Shown one piece after another: positions 54,301 to 62,739 of a stretch of DNA of 64,000 bases. Origin of the DNA: Charina bottae (Eukaryota > Chordata > Lepidosauria > Squamata > Charinaidae); NCBI GenBank assembly GCA_023362775.1, contig JALMGJ010000062.1:1511501-1575500 (forward strand). Reading direction: 5' to 3'. Positions within the stretch are counted from its first letter, which is position 1, and every line of letters starts with the position of its first letter. The notes under the pieces were generated by a model that was not told where the DNA came from, ran no database searches, and saw only the letters and a list, made by a program, of their open reading frames with translations. Both the position numbers and the translations under genes were made by a program.

Positions 54301-56152
54301 TTTAAGACATGTGTAAAAAAATTAAAACAATGTACCTCTTTTCATTATTATTCTTACTTGTTAAAAAATATAGGGCTTTTTTCATGAAAAATATTTTATT
54401 TATGCAAATATCTTCTGGGTTTAATATTGTTATTTTTAAAGGATTCCGTAAATAAATATTCTACAAATGCATCGATTTTAATTTTGAAGATGGTAGATAT
54501 CGATAAATATAACCCATAGAAACCCAAGCTCTTTTGGGGTCCTCCATAACTTTTTAAAAACTTTTTGCTCCGGAGAGCAAAATGTTTAAGAAATGCTGGA
54601 TTAAACGGCTGATGCAGAGCTTTCCAAACTTTTCATGTTGGTGACACACTTTTTAGACATCCATCATTTCGTGACACACTCTTACAGCAGGGCACAAGGC
54701 AGGCACTAGGACCTGCGCGGAATCCTGGCAGGGCAGGTTTGGAGACAGCCGGGCACAAGGCAGGCACTAGGACCTGTGTGGAATCCTGGCAGGGCTCGGA
54801 GGCAGCAGCAGCCGCAACACACCCAGACACTGCAGCCGACACACTAATGCAGAGCTTTCCAAACTCTGTGTCAGGACACGTTAGTGTGTCGGCTGCAGTG
54901 TCTGGGTGTGTTGCGGCTGCTGCTGCCTCCGAGCCCTGCCAGGATTCCACACAGGTCCTAGTGCCTGCCTTGTGCCTCGCTGCCTCCAAACCTGCTGTGA
55001 TTCCGCGCAGGTCCTAGTGCCTGCCTTGTGCCCTGCTGCCTCCAAACCTGCTGTGATTCCATGCAGGTCCTAGTGCCTGCCTTGTGCCTTGCTGCCTCCA
55101 AACCTGCTATGATTCCGCGCAGGTCCTAGTGCCTGCCTTGTGCCCTGCTGCCTCCAAACCTGCCCTGCCAGGATTCTGTGCAGGTCCTAGTGCCTGCCTC
55201 GTGCCTTGCTGCCTCCAAACCAGCTGTGATTCCACACAGGTCCTAGTGCCTGCCTTGTGCCCTGCTGTAAGAGTGTGTCGCGAAATGATGCATGTCTAAA
55301 AATTGTGTCACCAACATGAAAAGTTTGGAAAGCTCTGCACTAATGTGTCCCGACACACAGTTTGGAAAGCTCTGGGCTGATGGTTTTATTCTTTTGCCTG
55401 ACCGCATCTCTGCCTGATCTAAAAGGAAGAGGGGAGCAAGTTTATTTAATTTGTGCATTAATTTGGCTGGGAATTGCTGGCTTCACCCAGTGCAAACTTC
55501 TAAAGCCTTTCAGATATTTAGAATTTTTCATTCTAAACAGAGCATAGCAGAGAAGGGGGTGGGGGCGGAAACAGCATATCTCTATTGTCTGTTATACGTT
55601 TGCTTTTTTTCATTACAAATTCTACTTTTTCTACTTTGCCAATTTCAATTTTTAGGGGAAGGCATTCACTTTCACGGACTCTTAGAGTGGGAACCCAGCG
55701 GTCATCTAGCCCAACCCTCTGTTTTCCTGCCATTTGGGATATTTAGGCCTTGAAAAAGTACATTGTGCCTGTATTAGGGGCGGCGGGGAGGGCTCTGTTC
55801 TAGCAGGTTTAGAGAAGATTAACTAGGAAAAGGGGGAACAAAGTTTTAAAAAAGAATACAGATTCTGACCTGCTGGGGCTGTGAAATAGCCAGAGGATTG
55901 CGTGGCATTTTCAGAGATTTCAGACCCGAAATAAAGCTTTTTTTCCATTATTATTTTTTTGTTTTTACTCAGAAGAAAACTACGCGTCTCACCAGGGGTG
56001 TTCTTATTTTCTGATCCCACGGATCTCAAGCTTTTTTTCCTCTTAAAAGCCACTCCTTCCGCTTCTCGGAATATCTTCCCGGCTTCCTTATTCTTCACAT
56101 TGTCGAGGACTTGGGACCCAGCGGAGAAAATCAACAGACTCACCAGAAAGAT
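47236..56152 (-). CDS. TNFRSF25: TNFRSF25 (death receptor 3), exon 1 not found
   Basis: This entry spans the gene; exons are listed separately. The protein is a death-domain receptor of the TNF receptor family, expressed in mammals mainly on T cells and activated by TNFSF15. Seven exons on the - strand (56152-55993, 53570-53469, 53192-53031, 52495-52414, 51235-51192, 49474-49268, 47588-47236) join in phase into 370 codons including the stop. In order they give the end of a signal peptide, a cysteine-poor stretch, TNFR cysteine-rich repeats, a transmembrane helix and a C-terminal death domain. The death domain and the block CEPC...EQCSVAC next to FWV match human DR3. The tail-to-tail position with ESPN is the same as in human. 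Further cytoplasmic exons with the same phase could exist between 47589 and 49267. Confidence 0.92.
47918..48213 (+). mobile_element. tRNA-derived SINE, second squamate type
   Basis: The head has A-box 'tggcgcagagtggtaggtgg' and B-box 'gagttcgatccc'. The body includes 'gaggtcggtaaaatgagtac', 'ggcaaaccaccccg' and ends 'gtcagtaatgactcggtgct'. I recognise this as a common lizard/snake SINE type. Confidence 0.9.
48225..48485 (+). repeat. AT-rich microsatellite
   Basis: Runs of TATA and TTAT units, including an uninterrupted (TA)n of more than 20 units around 48342-48376. Confidence 0.9.
48594..48725 (+). mobile_element. Fold-back MITE copy P8, rearranged
   Basis: Left arm CAGTGTTTTTCAAACTTGCC, then 'gacttcaactcccagaattc' and its inverse. 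The right arm stops inside the family pattern and repeats 'ggggaattctgggagttga', so the right end is lost. Confidence 0.7.
49268..49474 (-). CDS. TNFRSF25: TNFRSF25 transmembrane exon
   Basis: Proposed exon of 207 nt, entering with two bases and leaving with one before GTAAAT. It encodes a short stalk (GSVGPSLLENLTQQ) and the helix MIFLFFWVPALGACGCFFVL-GGALVLCY followed by KKK, a stop-transfer signal. FWV lines up with the start of the human DR3 membrane segment. The acceptor choice (GAAGCCCAG) is set by phase and is less certain than the donor. Confidence 0.8.
49618..50320 (+). repeat. AT-rich simple and higher-order repeat
   Basis: Begins with (AAATT)n, passes to (AAAAT)n and then to an A/T/C unit of roughly 125 bp ('ataaaatgaatgaatgatat' marks each copy) repeated about three times. 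It separates the transmembrane exon from the exon at 51192. Confidence 0.9.
50321..51191 (-). other. TNFRSF25 intron
   Basis: Includes one arm of a fold-back element (50867-50930). Otherwise nothing recognisable on either strand. Confidence 0.6.
51192..51235 (-). CDS. TNFRSF25: TNFRSF25 small exon, end of last cysteine-rich repeat
   Basis: Forty-four nt between TTTTCTCTCCTAG and GTACGT, phase 2 in and phase 1 out. It encodes AIPGVEQCSVACKM, with the two cysteines at the same place as human DR3 just before the membrane segment. An alternative donor nine bases earlier (GTAAGA at 51200-51195) would drop the last cysteine. Confidence 0.78.
51236..52413 (-). other. TNFRSF25 intron
   Basis: Contains a TATAGA-rich microsatellite and TCTG run (51590-51745). 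No other feature is supported. Confidence 0.6.
51590..51745 (+). repeat. (TATAGA)-rich and (TCTG)n microsatellite
   Basis: Alternating 'atatctatat' and 'gatatagata' units with a CTGT-rich segment in the middle. Confidence 0.85.
52414..52495 (-). CDS. TNFRSF25: TNFRSF25 exon, cysteine-rich repeat
   Basis: Eighty-two nt after CTCTTGCAG, ending before GTAAGC. The first two bases complete a Cys codon with the preceding exon. It encodes HEEADAVCGRCLVGFCASGQ and then TCEPCT; five cysteines fit a TNF receptor repeat and align with the human CGTCLPGFYEHGDGCVSC stretch. Confidence 0.9.
53031..53192 (-). CDS. TNFRSF25: TNFRSF25 exon, cysteine-rich repeat
   Basis: One hundred and sixty-two nt between TTGCCACAG and GTAAGT. 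It encodes NERMVHECTAESDSTCTCVD then GYFKDTSMPSFPGDFNCKKC and INCSSLHKQTLRA. The spacing C-x7-C-x-C and CKKCINC is typical of TNF receptor modules. Part of the exon is GC-rich but in frame throughout. Confidence 0.93.
53469..53570 (-). CDS. TNFRSF25: TNFRSF25 exon, start of cysteine-rich region
   Basis: One hundred and two nt between ATCCCTGCAG and GTGAGA. It encodes DALRPKTYKEESKECPKGTR then RHLYDCVECKKCR. The CP.G...DC..CKKC pattern is the second half of a TNF receptor repeat. Confidence 0.9.
53708..54115 (+). mobile_element. TA-flanked DNA transposon copy M9
   Basis: Ends are diverged ('tagtagtcctcacttaacaa' and 'agagaggactatctttaca') but the interior ('gcgcttggcaacccgttcgc', 'cttccggcaagcaaaacc') matches M2. 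Confidence 0.85.
54615..55374 (+). mobile_element. hAT-like element A3, outer copy of a nest
   Basis: Starts CAGAGCTTTCCAAACTTTTC and ends CAGTTTGGAAAGCTCTG, with an exact 8-bp duplication GGCTGATG (54607-54614 and 55375-55382). It is split by a complete, inverted copy of its own family at 54850-55337. Confidence 0.93.
54850..55337 (-). mobile_element. hAT-like element A3i nested inside A3
   Basis: Inverted relative to its host: CAGAGCTTTCCAAACTCTGT to AAAAGTTTGGAAAGCTCTG. It has its own exact 8-bp duplication CACTAATG (54842-54849 and 55338-55345). It carries a minisatellite of about six units. Confidence 0.93.
55993..56152 (-). CDS. TNFRSF25: TNFRSF25 exon 2, signal peptide end (probable)
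   Basis: One hundred and sixty nt after CCCTTTTAG, phase 0 in and phase 1 out before GTGAGA. The first residues IFLVSLLIFSAGSQ look like the hydrophobic core and cleavage region of a signal peptide; then a lysine-rich stretch without cysteine follows to ENKNTP. The outgoing phase fits the exon at 53570 and makes a Gly codon. The start codon must be in an upstream exon that I could not locate. Confidence 0.7.
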
Positions 56153-56310
56153 CTAAAAGGGAGGGGGAGGAGATGAGAAGTCCTGCCTTGTTAGGGGGTG
56201 GGCTAGATGACCTCCCATGTCCCTTCCAACTCTCGGATACTAGGAGACGGGAAAAGAAGGTCTGGCGGGAGACAGACAGCAGCTCCCGCCAGAAAGGAGG
56301 TGATTTGAGG

Positions 56311-56634
56311 TTCAGCGGGTAAGACGCCAGGCTTGTCGATCGGAAGGTCGCAAGTTCAGAGGTTCGAATCCCTAGTCCCACGTGATGGAGTGAGCTCCCG
56401 CACCAGCACCAGCTCTTGCCAACCTAGCAATTCGAAAGCATGCAAATGCAAGTAGATGAATAGGTACCACTTCGGTGGGATGGTAACAGCGTTCTGCGTG
56501 CGTCATGCCAGCCACATGACCGTGGAGGCGTCTTCGGACAACGCTGGCTCTTCGGCTAACAAACGGAGATGAGCACAGGCCCCTAGAGTCGGACACGACT
56601 GCACAAATGTGTGGGGGGAACCTTTACCTTTAGA
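56311..56634 (+). mobile_element. tRNA-derived SINE copy S4
   Basis: Begins inside the A-box ('ttcagcgggtaagacgccag'), then B-box 'ggttcgaatccc', and ends 'gggaacctttacctttag'. The first bases of the head are replaced. Confidence 0.87.
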
Positions 56635-56800
56635 CACTCCTTGGAGAAACTAATTAAATTATAATTTAATTCTGCTAATTAAATCATAATTTATTTTTAA
56701 GTATAGGATAATAGAATGGAAGGGGCAGAAGGAAGGGGCCTTAAAGATCCTCTAGCCCGCCCACCCCGAGCCATGCAGGAACCCAAATGACACCGTAGAG

Positions 56801-56988
56801 CAGAGCTTCCCAAACTTTTCATGTTGGTGACACACTTTTTAGACATGCATCATTTCACGACACACTCTTACAGCAGGGCACAAGGCAGGCACTAGGACCT
56901 GCACGGAATCACAGCAGGTTTGGAAGCAGCAGCAGCCGCGACACACCCAGACACTAACGTGTCCCGACACACAGTTTGGAAAGCTCTG
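56801..56988 (+). mobile_element. hAT-like element A4, short copy
   Basis: Starts CAGAGCTTCCCAAACTTTTC and ends CAGTTTGGAAAGCTCTG. The flanks CCGTAGAG and CTGTAGAG match at 7 of 8 positions. It holds only one minisatellite unit, so it shows the unexpanded form. Confidence 0.9.
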
Positions 56989-57002
56989 CTGTAGAGTGAC
57001 AT

Positions 57003-57290
57003 GAAAAGGCTGGATGGGACCCCTAGAGATCATGTGGTCCAGCCTCCTGCACAGTGCAGGAATCCAAAGGGAAGCAGAGAACGACATGGAAAGGCTGGGA
57101 GGGGCCCTCAAGATCATTAAGTCCAACCCCTGCACGATGTGGAAATCCACTACTACAATACCCCCAACAGACGGTCTTCCGGCCTCTGTTTAAAGACCGC
57201 TTTTCCCTCCCGTTAACAGGCATTTCCCGATGTCCAGCCAAAACGGATTGTACATTCCATTTTCCCCAGCGCCACTTTCAGCCCAAGGAG
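57003..57290 (-). mobile_element. CR1-like LINE fragment
   Basis: The + strand has 'ggctgggaggggccctcaag', 'cattaagtccaacccctgc' and 'cggcctctgtttaaagaccg', the reverse complement of CR1-type text, partly duplicated. Confidence 0.6.
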
Positions 57291-58226
57291 TCACCACCAC
57301 TTCCAACCGCACCACTTTCTAAAACACCCCATGCAGAACATCAATGGCACAACCGTCGCCTTCCAGAAGCCGTTTTCGACTTTCCCCACGGCCTTTTAGT
57401 TAAATATAAAGGGAAAGCAGGCTCGAATGGGGTTCTGCATTCCCCATGTCCTGCCTTCAGATGCTGAAGAGAAGAACCCACCACCACCGCCTTGTGCCAC
57501 CCATCAAGGATTGGAAGATGGCTACCCTGTCTCTTCCCAAGGAGCAGAACTGTTATTATTTCCCAGGGTCTCAGTTTCAAACAAACATGGTTCATACCTT
57601 GCAGGCCACCATGATGGTTCTGGCCTCCTTATCCATATCTGTGTGTCTCCCCAAAATTGTGCAGCTCCAGACGGCTCCTTCCCTTGTGGACTCCTGTATC
57701 AAGACTCTCCTGGGCAGGAAAAGCAGAAATGAAACAAATAAAGACCCCAAAGGATGATCACCCATCAGCCTAGCTGGTAGATGTCCACCTTCCATGGTGC
57801 TCACATGGACCTTCTTCTGCTCATATTTCCCAGAACCCTCCAGAATATGCAGATCAGCTAAATAGATCAGACCTTAGACCACTACTGCTTATTACATTTT
57901 CATGAACCTTCCAGGGACATACAGATTAACCACCCAGATCCAATTGTACAAGCTCTTTGGCTAACAAACAGAGATGAGCACCAGCACAACTGCACAAATG
58001 TGCAGAGGCAGCCTTTATGTTTACTATTGCTGATGAGATCAAGCCCAACTTCTTTGCTGGTCACAGTGTCCTTCTGCTCACACTTCCCAGAATTCCCCAG
58101 GAGTATGCAAATCAACCAAATAGATCAGATCTTAGGCACTGCCTGGAGCCAATGAGATCACGTCTAACTTCTCTGCTGGTCACAGTGTCCTTCTGCTCAC
58201 ATTTTCCAGAATCCTCCAGAAACATG

Positions 58227-58259
<33 letters not shown>

Positions 58260-58372
58260 TATTTATTATTTATTTATTTATTTATTTATTAAACAGATTT
58301 ATAAGGCCACCCAACTCACACACGGTGACTCTGGGCGGCTTACAGAATTAAAAACCATAAAAACACAATAAT
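57291..58372 (+). other. Sequence between TNFRSF25 and the LINE
   Basis: I see no supported gene. A 103-codon + strand frame (57446-57757) has a good Kozak context at an internal ATG (57609) but no recognisable domain. A fragment of the S1-type SINE is at about 57955-58020, and (AATC)n(ATTT)n repeats with a LINE-like tail lie at 58225-58372. Confidence 0.55.
58225..58292 (+). repeat. Microsatellite (AATC)n then (ATTT)n
   Basis: About eight AATC units followed by ATTT units. Confidence 0.9.
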
Positions 58373-58428
58373 GGGGGGAGGGAGCAAGATGGCCACTGGG
58401 TGGACAGTTTTTTAGTGAGCTCCTAATC

Positions 58429-58749
58429 CAGAGCTTTCCAAACTGTGTGTCGCGACACAAACGTGTGTCGCCACACACAGCGTGGTGTGTCGCCACACCA
58501 CCCGGAAGCGGCGGTGCGCGCGTGCACGGTGGCAGCAGCAGCAGCTGCCACCGCCGCCGTGCACACGCGCGCCACTGCACGCCCCCCCGCGCCGCTGCAC
58601 GCCCCCCCCGCGCCGCCGCCGTGCACGCGCGCACCGCCGCACGCCCCCCCGCGCCGCCGCCGTGCACGCACGCGCTGCCGCCGCTGCGCTGCCGCCCCCG
58701 CCACCCCGCCGCTCGTGTGTCGCCAGCGGCGACACTTTGGAAAGCCCTG
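58429..58749 (-). mobile_element. hAT-like element A11 with very GC-rich core
   Basis: Starts CAGAGCTTTCCAAACTGTGT and ends CTTTGGAAAGCCCTG. The 8-bp duplication TCCTAATC is exact (58421-58428 and 58750-58757). The core (about 58500-58720) is made of GCCGCC and CGCGCG blocks. It sits inside the LINE 5' UTR. Confidence 0.93.
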
Positions 58750-58988
58750 TCCTAATCCTTTATTCTATTTATCCTTTATATGTAGTTTAAGATAGTTCAT
58801 TTTACTCAATATCAATTAGTGATTTTAGTGATTTTAGTATTTTAAGTTTTTTTTATTAGGACTAGTAATTTTAGATTTATAGATTTAGGATTAGACAGGA
58901 TTAGGATTTGGAACCTTGGTTTCCACCAGCTCCAAACCCCCGTCTACGAAGTGAGAGAAGAAGGATTTAACCCTGAATACCACCCAAG

Positions 58989-59688
58989 ATGCAGAATCTG
59001 AAAGCAAGAACAAAAACAAAAAAGAACTTGAAAAGGAAGCTTAAAACAAGACACAAACTGGAGACACAGTCGAGAGGAAATCCTAAACAAGATAAGGACA
59101 CGAGGACTTTTAGGCAATCAAAGATAAAGGAATTATTCCAACAAATGGACACTGCAAGTAAGTCTCCTTTTTTCTCTTCTTCTCCCCTTGTAACCTCCGT
59201 TAGCAACTCTTCTTTCTCATTGGACTGGGATGTGGAGGATTGTCTCTCCGTTGAAAATGAGGCTTTAACAGGAGATAGAGGGGAGTTCATCGTCAATACT
59301 AAGAGCAACTTAAAAGGAGACATGGACTTGGCCGCTGAAAACTGTCTCTTAACCGCACAAACAGTCATTGCTATATACGATCAGCTCTCAGAAGCCAACC
59401 AAAAAATAGACGAACTTAAGTCCCTAATCATGGGAAATTATATCTCCAAATTAGATAAGAAAACAAATAGCATCTCCCAAGCTGCAAAAATTACCCCTAG
59501 TCCACAGATGGTGCGGGCGGCACGGAAGCTCTCGGTGGGAAAATTTATGGAGGAGAGGCTTGTTCTGCAGAGACATAGGATTTTACTCCAAGTTGCTGAT
59601 ATACCTCTGAATATGGCTAGGTGGCATAGCAGACGTGTAATATTGAACTCCCTCTCTCAACTGTTACACTGCAGGGTATACTCTAATG
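58989..59688 (+). pseudogene. LINE ORF1, first part
   Basis: An ATG-started frame with a lysine-rich N-terminus (NLKARTKTKKNLKRKLKT), a Ser/Phe-rich linker and a probable coiled-coil helix (YDQLSEANQKIDELKSLI). This is the layout of LINE ORF1 RNA-binding proteins. The frame is cut at 59688 by element A5 and continues at 61057. Confidence 0.75.
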
Positions 59689-61056
59689 CAAAGCTTTCCA
59701 AACTTTTCATATTGGTGACACACCTTTTAGACATGCATCATTTCGCGACACACTCTTACAGCAGGGCATCATTTCGTGACTCACTCTTACGGCAGGGCAC
59801 AAGGCAGGCACTAGGACCTGCGCGGAATCCTGGCAGGGCTCGGAGGCAGCAGCAGCCGCGACACACCCAGACACTGCAGCCGACACACTAACGTGTCCCG
59901 ACACACAGTTTGGAAAGCTCTGGTCTAAAGGAACTGGGTATGTTCAGCTTAACGAAGAGAAGGCTGAGGGGAGACATGATGGCAGTCTTCCAATACTTGA
60001 AGGGCTGCCACAGGGAAGAGGGCATTGACTTATTCTCCTTGGCACCTGAGATTAGGACAAGAAGCAATGGGTGGAAGCTCGTCACAGGGAGACCCAACCT
60101 GGAAACAAGGAGGAATTTCCCAACAGTGAGAACTATGAAGCAGTGGAACAGCTGGCCTCCCGGAGTGGTGGGTGCTCCATCGCTGGAGGTTTTCAAGAAG
60201 AGATTGGACAACCGTTTGTCCAAGACGGTATGATTCCTGCCTTGAGCAGGGGATTGGACTAGAAGACCTCCAAGGTCCCTTCCAACCCTATGACTCTAGG
60301 ATTCTAAGAAATTTTGTGACACACTCTTACGGCAGGGCACAAGGCAGGCACTAGGACCTGCGCGGAATCCTGGCAGGGCAGGTTTCGAGGCAGCAGGGCA
60401 CAAGGCAGGCACTAGGACCTGCGCGGAATCACAGCAGGTTTGGAGGCAGCCAGGCACAAGGCAGGCACTAGGACCTGCGTGGAATCCTGGCAGGGCAGGT
60501 TTGGAGGCAGCCAGGCACAAGGCAGGCACTAGGACCTGCGCGGAATCACAGCAGGTTTGGAGGCAGCAGGGCACAAGGCAGGCACTAGGACTTGTGTGGA
60601 ATCCTGGCAGGGCAGGTTTGGAGGCAGCAGGGAACAAGACAGGCACTAGGACCTGCGCAGAATCCTGGCAGGGCAGGTTTGGAGGCAGCCAGGCACAAGG
60701 CAGGCACTAGGACCTGCGCGGAATCACAGCAGGTTTGGAGGCAGCAGGGCACAAGGCAGGCACTGGGACCTGCACGGAATCCTGGCAGGGCAGGTTTCGA
60801 GGCAGCAGGGCACAAGGCAGGCACTAGGACCTGCGTGAAATCACAGCAGGTTTGGAGGCAGCAGGGCACAAGGCAGGCACTAGGACTTGTGTGGAATCCT
60901 GGCAGGGCAGGTTTGGAGGCAGCAGGGAACAAGGCAGGCACTAGGACCTGCGCAGAATCCTGGCAGGGCTCGGAGGCAGCAGCAGCCGCGACACACCCAG
61001 ACACTGCAGCCGACACAGTAACTAACGTGTCCCGACACACAGATTGGAAAGCTCTG
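59689..61056 (+). mobile_element. hAT-like composite A5 with internal end and CR1
   Basis: The outer ends CAAAGCTTTCCAAACTTTTC and CAGATTGGAAAGCTCTG are flanked by an exact 8-bp duplication CTCTAATG (59681-59688 and 61057-61064). Inside, a second 3' terminus appears at 59922, followed by a CR1 fragment (59930-60308) and then a second minisatellite array (60320-60970). It is therefore not a simple copy. Confidence 0.88.
59930..60308 (+). mobile_element. CR1 LINE 3' end
   Basis: Contains 'gggagacatgatggcagtct', 'agaggtggacaa'-type text ('agagattggacaaccgtttg'), 'ggattggactagaagacctc' and 'aaggtcccttccaaccctat', ending in 'gactctaggattctaag', the short terminal repeat of CR1. Confidence 0.92.
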
Positions 61057-62724
61057 CTCTAATGAATTAAAAGAGATATCCTGGCTTCCCAATAGGTATG
61101 GATGTAAGAGAATATTGTTAACATTTGAACAGATTATTTTGCCATCAATGCTTTTCAGGCTTGAAAATTCTCTAAGCAAATATCCTATCCGGCCAGTTCG
61201 TGTGTTCTATAACACACAAACTCAGTCTCTGCTACAGTCTGGGCGGAGAGCCAAGTCAGCAAGAAAGGATGATATGAACCTTGACAACTCTAAATGTAAC
61301 TGTTCACAAGCAATAAAGCAAAGAACTCCTCCTCCAACAAAGACAGAACAAGATAAGGATAACGGAAAAAAGATCCCAGACCTACTTAATGGAAAGATAC
61401 AGTTTTTGGATGATGGTAAAGGTAAAGGTAAAGGTTCCCCCCGCACATTTGTGCAGTCGTGTCCGACTCTAAGGGCTGGTGCTCATCTCTGTTTGTTAGC
61501 CGAAGAGCCAGCGTTGTCCGAAGATGCTTCCACGGTCATGTGGCTGGCATGACGCGCACGGAACGCTGTTACCTTCCCACCGAAGTGGTACCTATTCATC
61601 TACTTGCATTTGCATGTTTTCGAATTGCTAGGTTGGCAAGAGCTGGGGCGAGTGCGGGAGCTCACTCCGTCACGCGGGGCTAGGGATTCAAACCTCCGAA
61701 CTTGCGATCTTCCGATCAACAAGCCTGGTGTCTTACCCGCTGAGCCACCACGCCCCTTTTTTGGATGATGATGAGGAATTAATTCATCAGTTCGCCACTC
61801 TCCCCTTAGGAGAACAACAATTGATTTTAAACAAAATTGAAATAGTAAGATCCATGTTGAAATCAGTAACTAATGCAACAGATACTCTTAACTCTCTGCT
61901 CCCTTCTAGCTGCTCCTCCATGAAATTGCTACTAAGTCCAGTTTCTGAAAGCACAAAATCTCCAATTAAAAAAAAGAGAAAACGTGCTAGTCCAAAGCAA
62001 AAATATACAAAGAAAAGGGATACTCAGCAGGAGAACACAACACAAGTCCTGATCAACCACTCAGAGGATAAATCTGTAGTTGGTGACTTAATATCTCTGA
62101 CATTGGAGAACCAGTTAGAGCAATCTCAAGATCTGCTTTATCCAATTGATCTTACTAGTGATCCTAATTCTGAATCTATCCAGAAAGGCGGTGTTCCATC
62201 TATATCGTGTCATTCTATACCAACACAAGCTAACTCCATCAAGGGAAATTCTGAAATGGAGAGATTTTTGGACAACAGTTACCAACTTGATGTTAGTCAC
62301 ATTCAAGCACAGCAACTAGCAAACGAGAGGGAAGGGCGGAGTTGCAGAATTGCTAGCATCAGATCAAAATCTGTGGAATATCAGACCCCAAGACAAAGTA
62401 GAACCACCACCACAATCTATGTTGAGGAAAGCTGAACTCCACAATAACTGTGTTTATAAGGGAAGTATTGATGATATAACCCCAGTTCCAGAAATAAGGC
62501 TTCAGTCCATGCAAATAATTGAGGAGGCAGCAATCTTTACACCACAGACAGATGCTGACCAGCGCTTTGTTAAATGCGTCCCTTCAGAGAGAGATACCCA
62601 GGAGCAGACTCAGAATCTACATGAGACAAGCCAATCTTTGGCTGAGGCTCAGCCGCCTATTACTGGTTCTCCAGGTCATCATCATGATTTTACACCATTG
62701 GCTCATCAAAATCAAGCCTTATGA
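61057..62724 (+). pseudogene. LINE ORF1, continued
   Basis: Resumes with 'LKEISWLPNRYGCKRI' type sequence, includes YPIRPVRVFYNTQTQSLLQS, is split by SINE S5 and then continues DEELIHQFATLPLGEQQLIL. A shift to another frame near 62400 carries it to a stop at 62724. It is basic and Ser/Thr/Gln-rich; no zinc knuckle was seen. Confidence 0.7.
61416..61757 (-). mobile_element. tRNA-derived SINE copy S5 inside the LINE
   Basis: Reverse-oriented copy of the S1 family. A 13-bp target duplication TTTTTGGATGATG flanks it (61403-61415 and 61758-61770), direct evidence of retroposition into ORF1. Confidence 0.95.
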
Positions 62725-62739
62725 CAGTTTTCAAATGCT

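Noticed and set aside
58499..58720. CpG island promoter for an unknown gene
   Set aside because: The GC-rich block is the core of hAT-like element A11, bounded by its termini and an 8-bp duplication.
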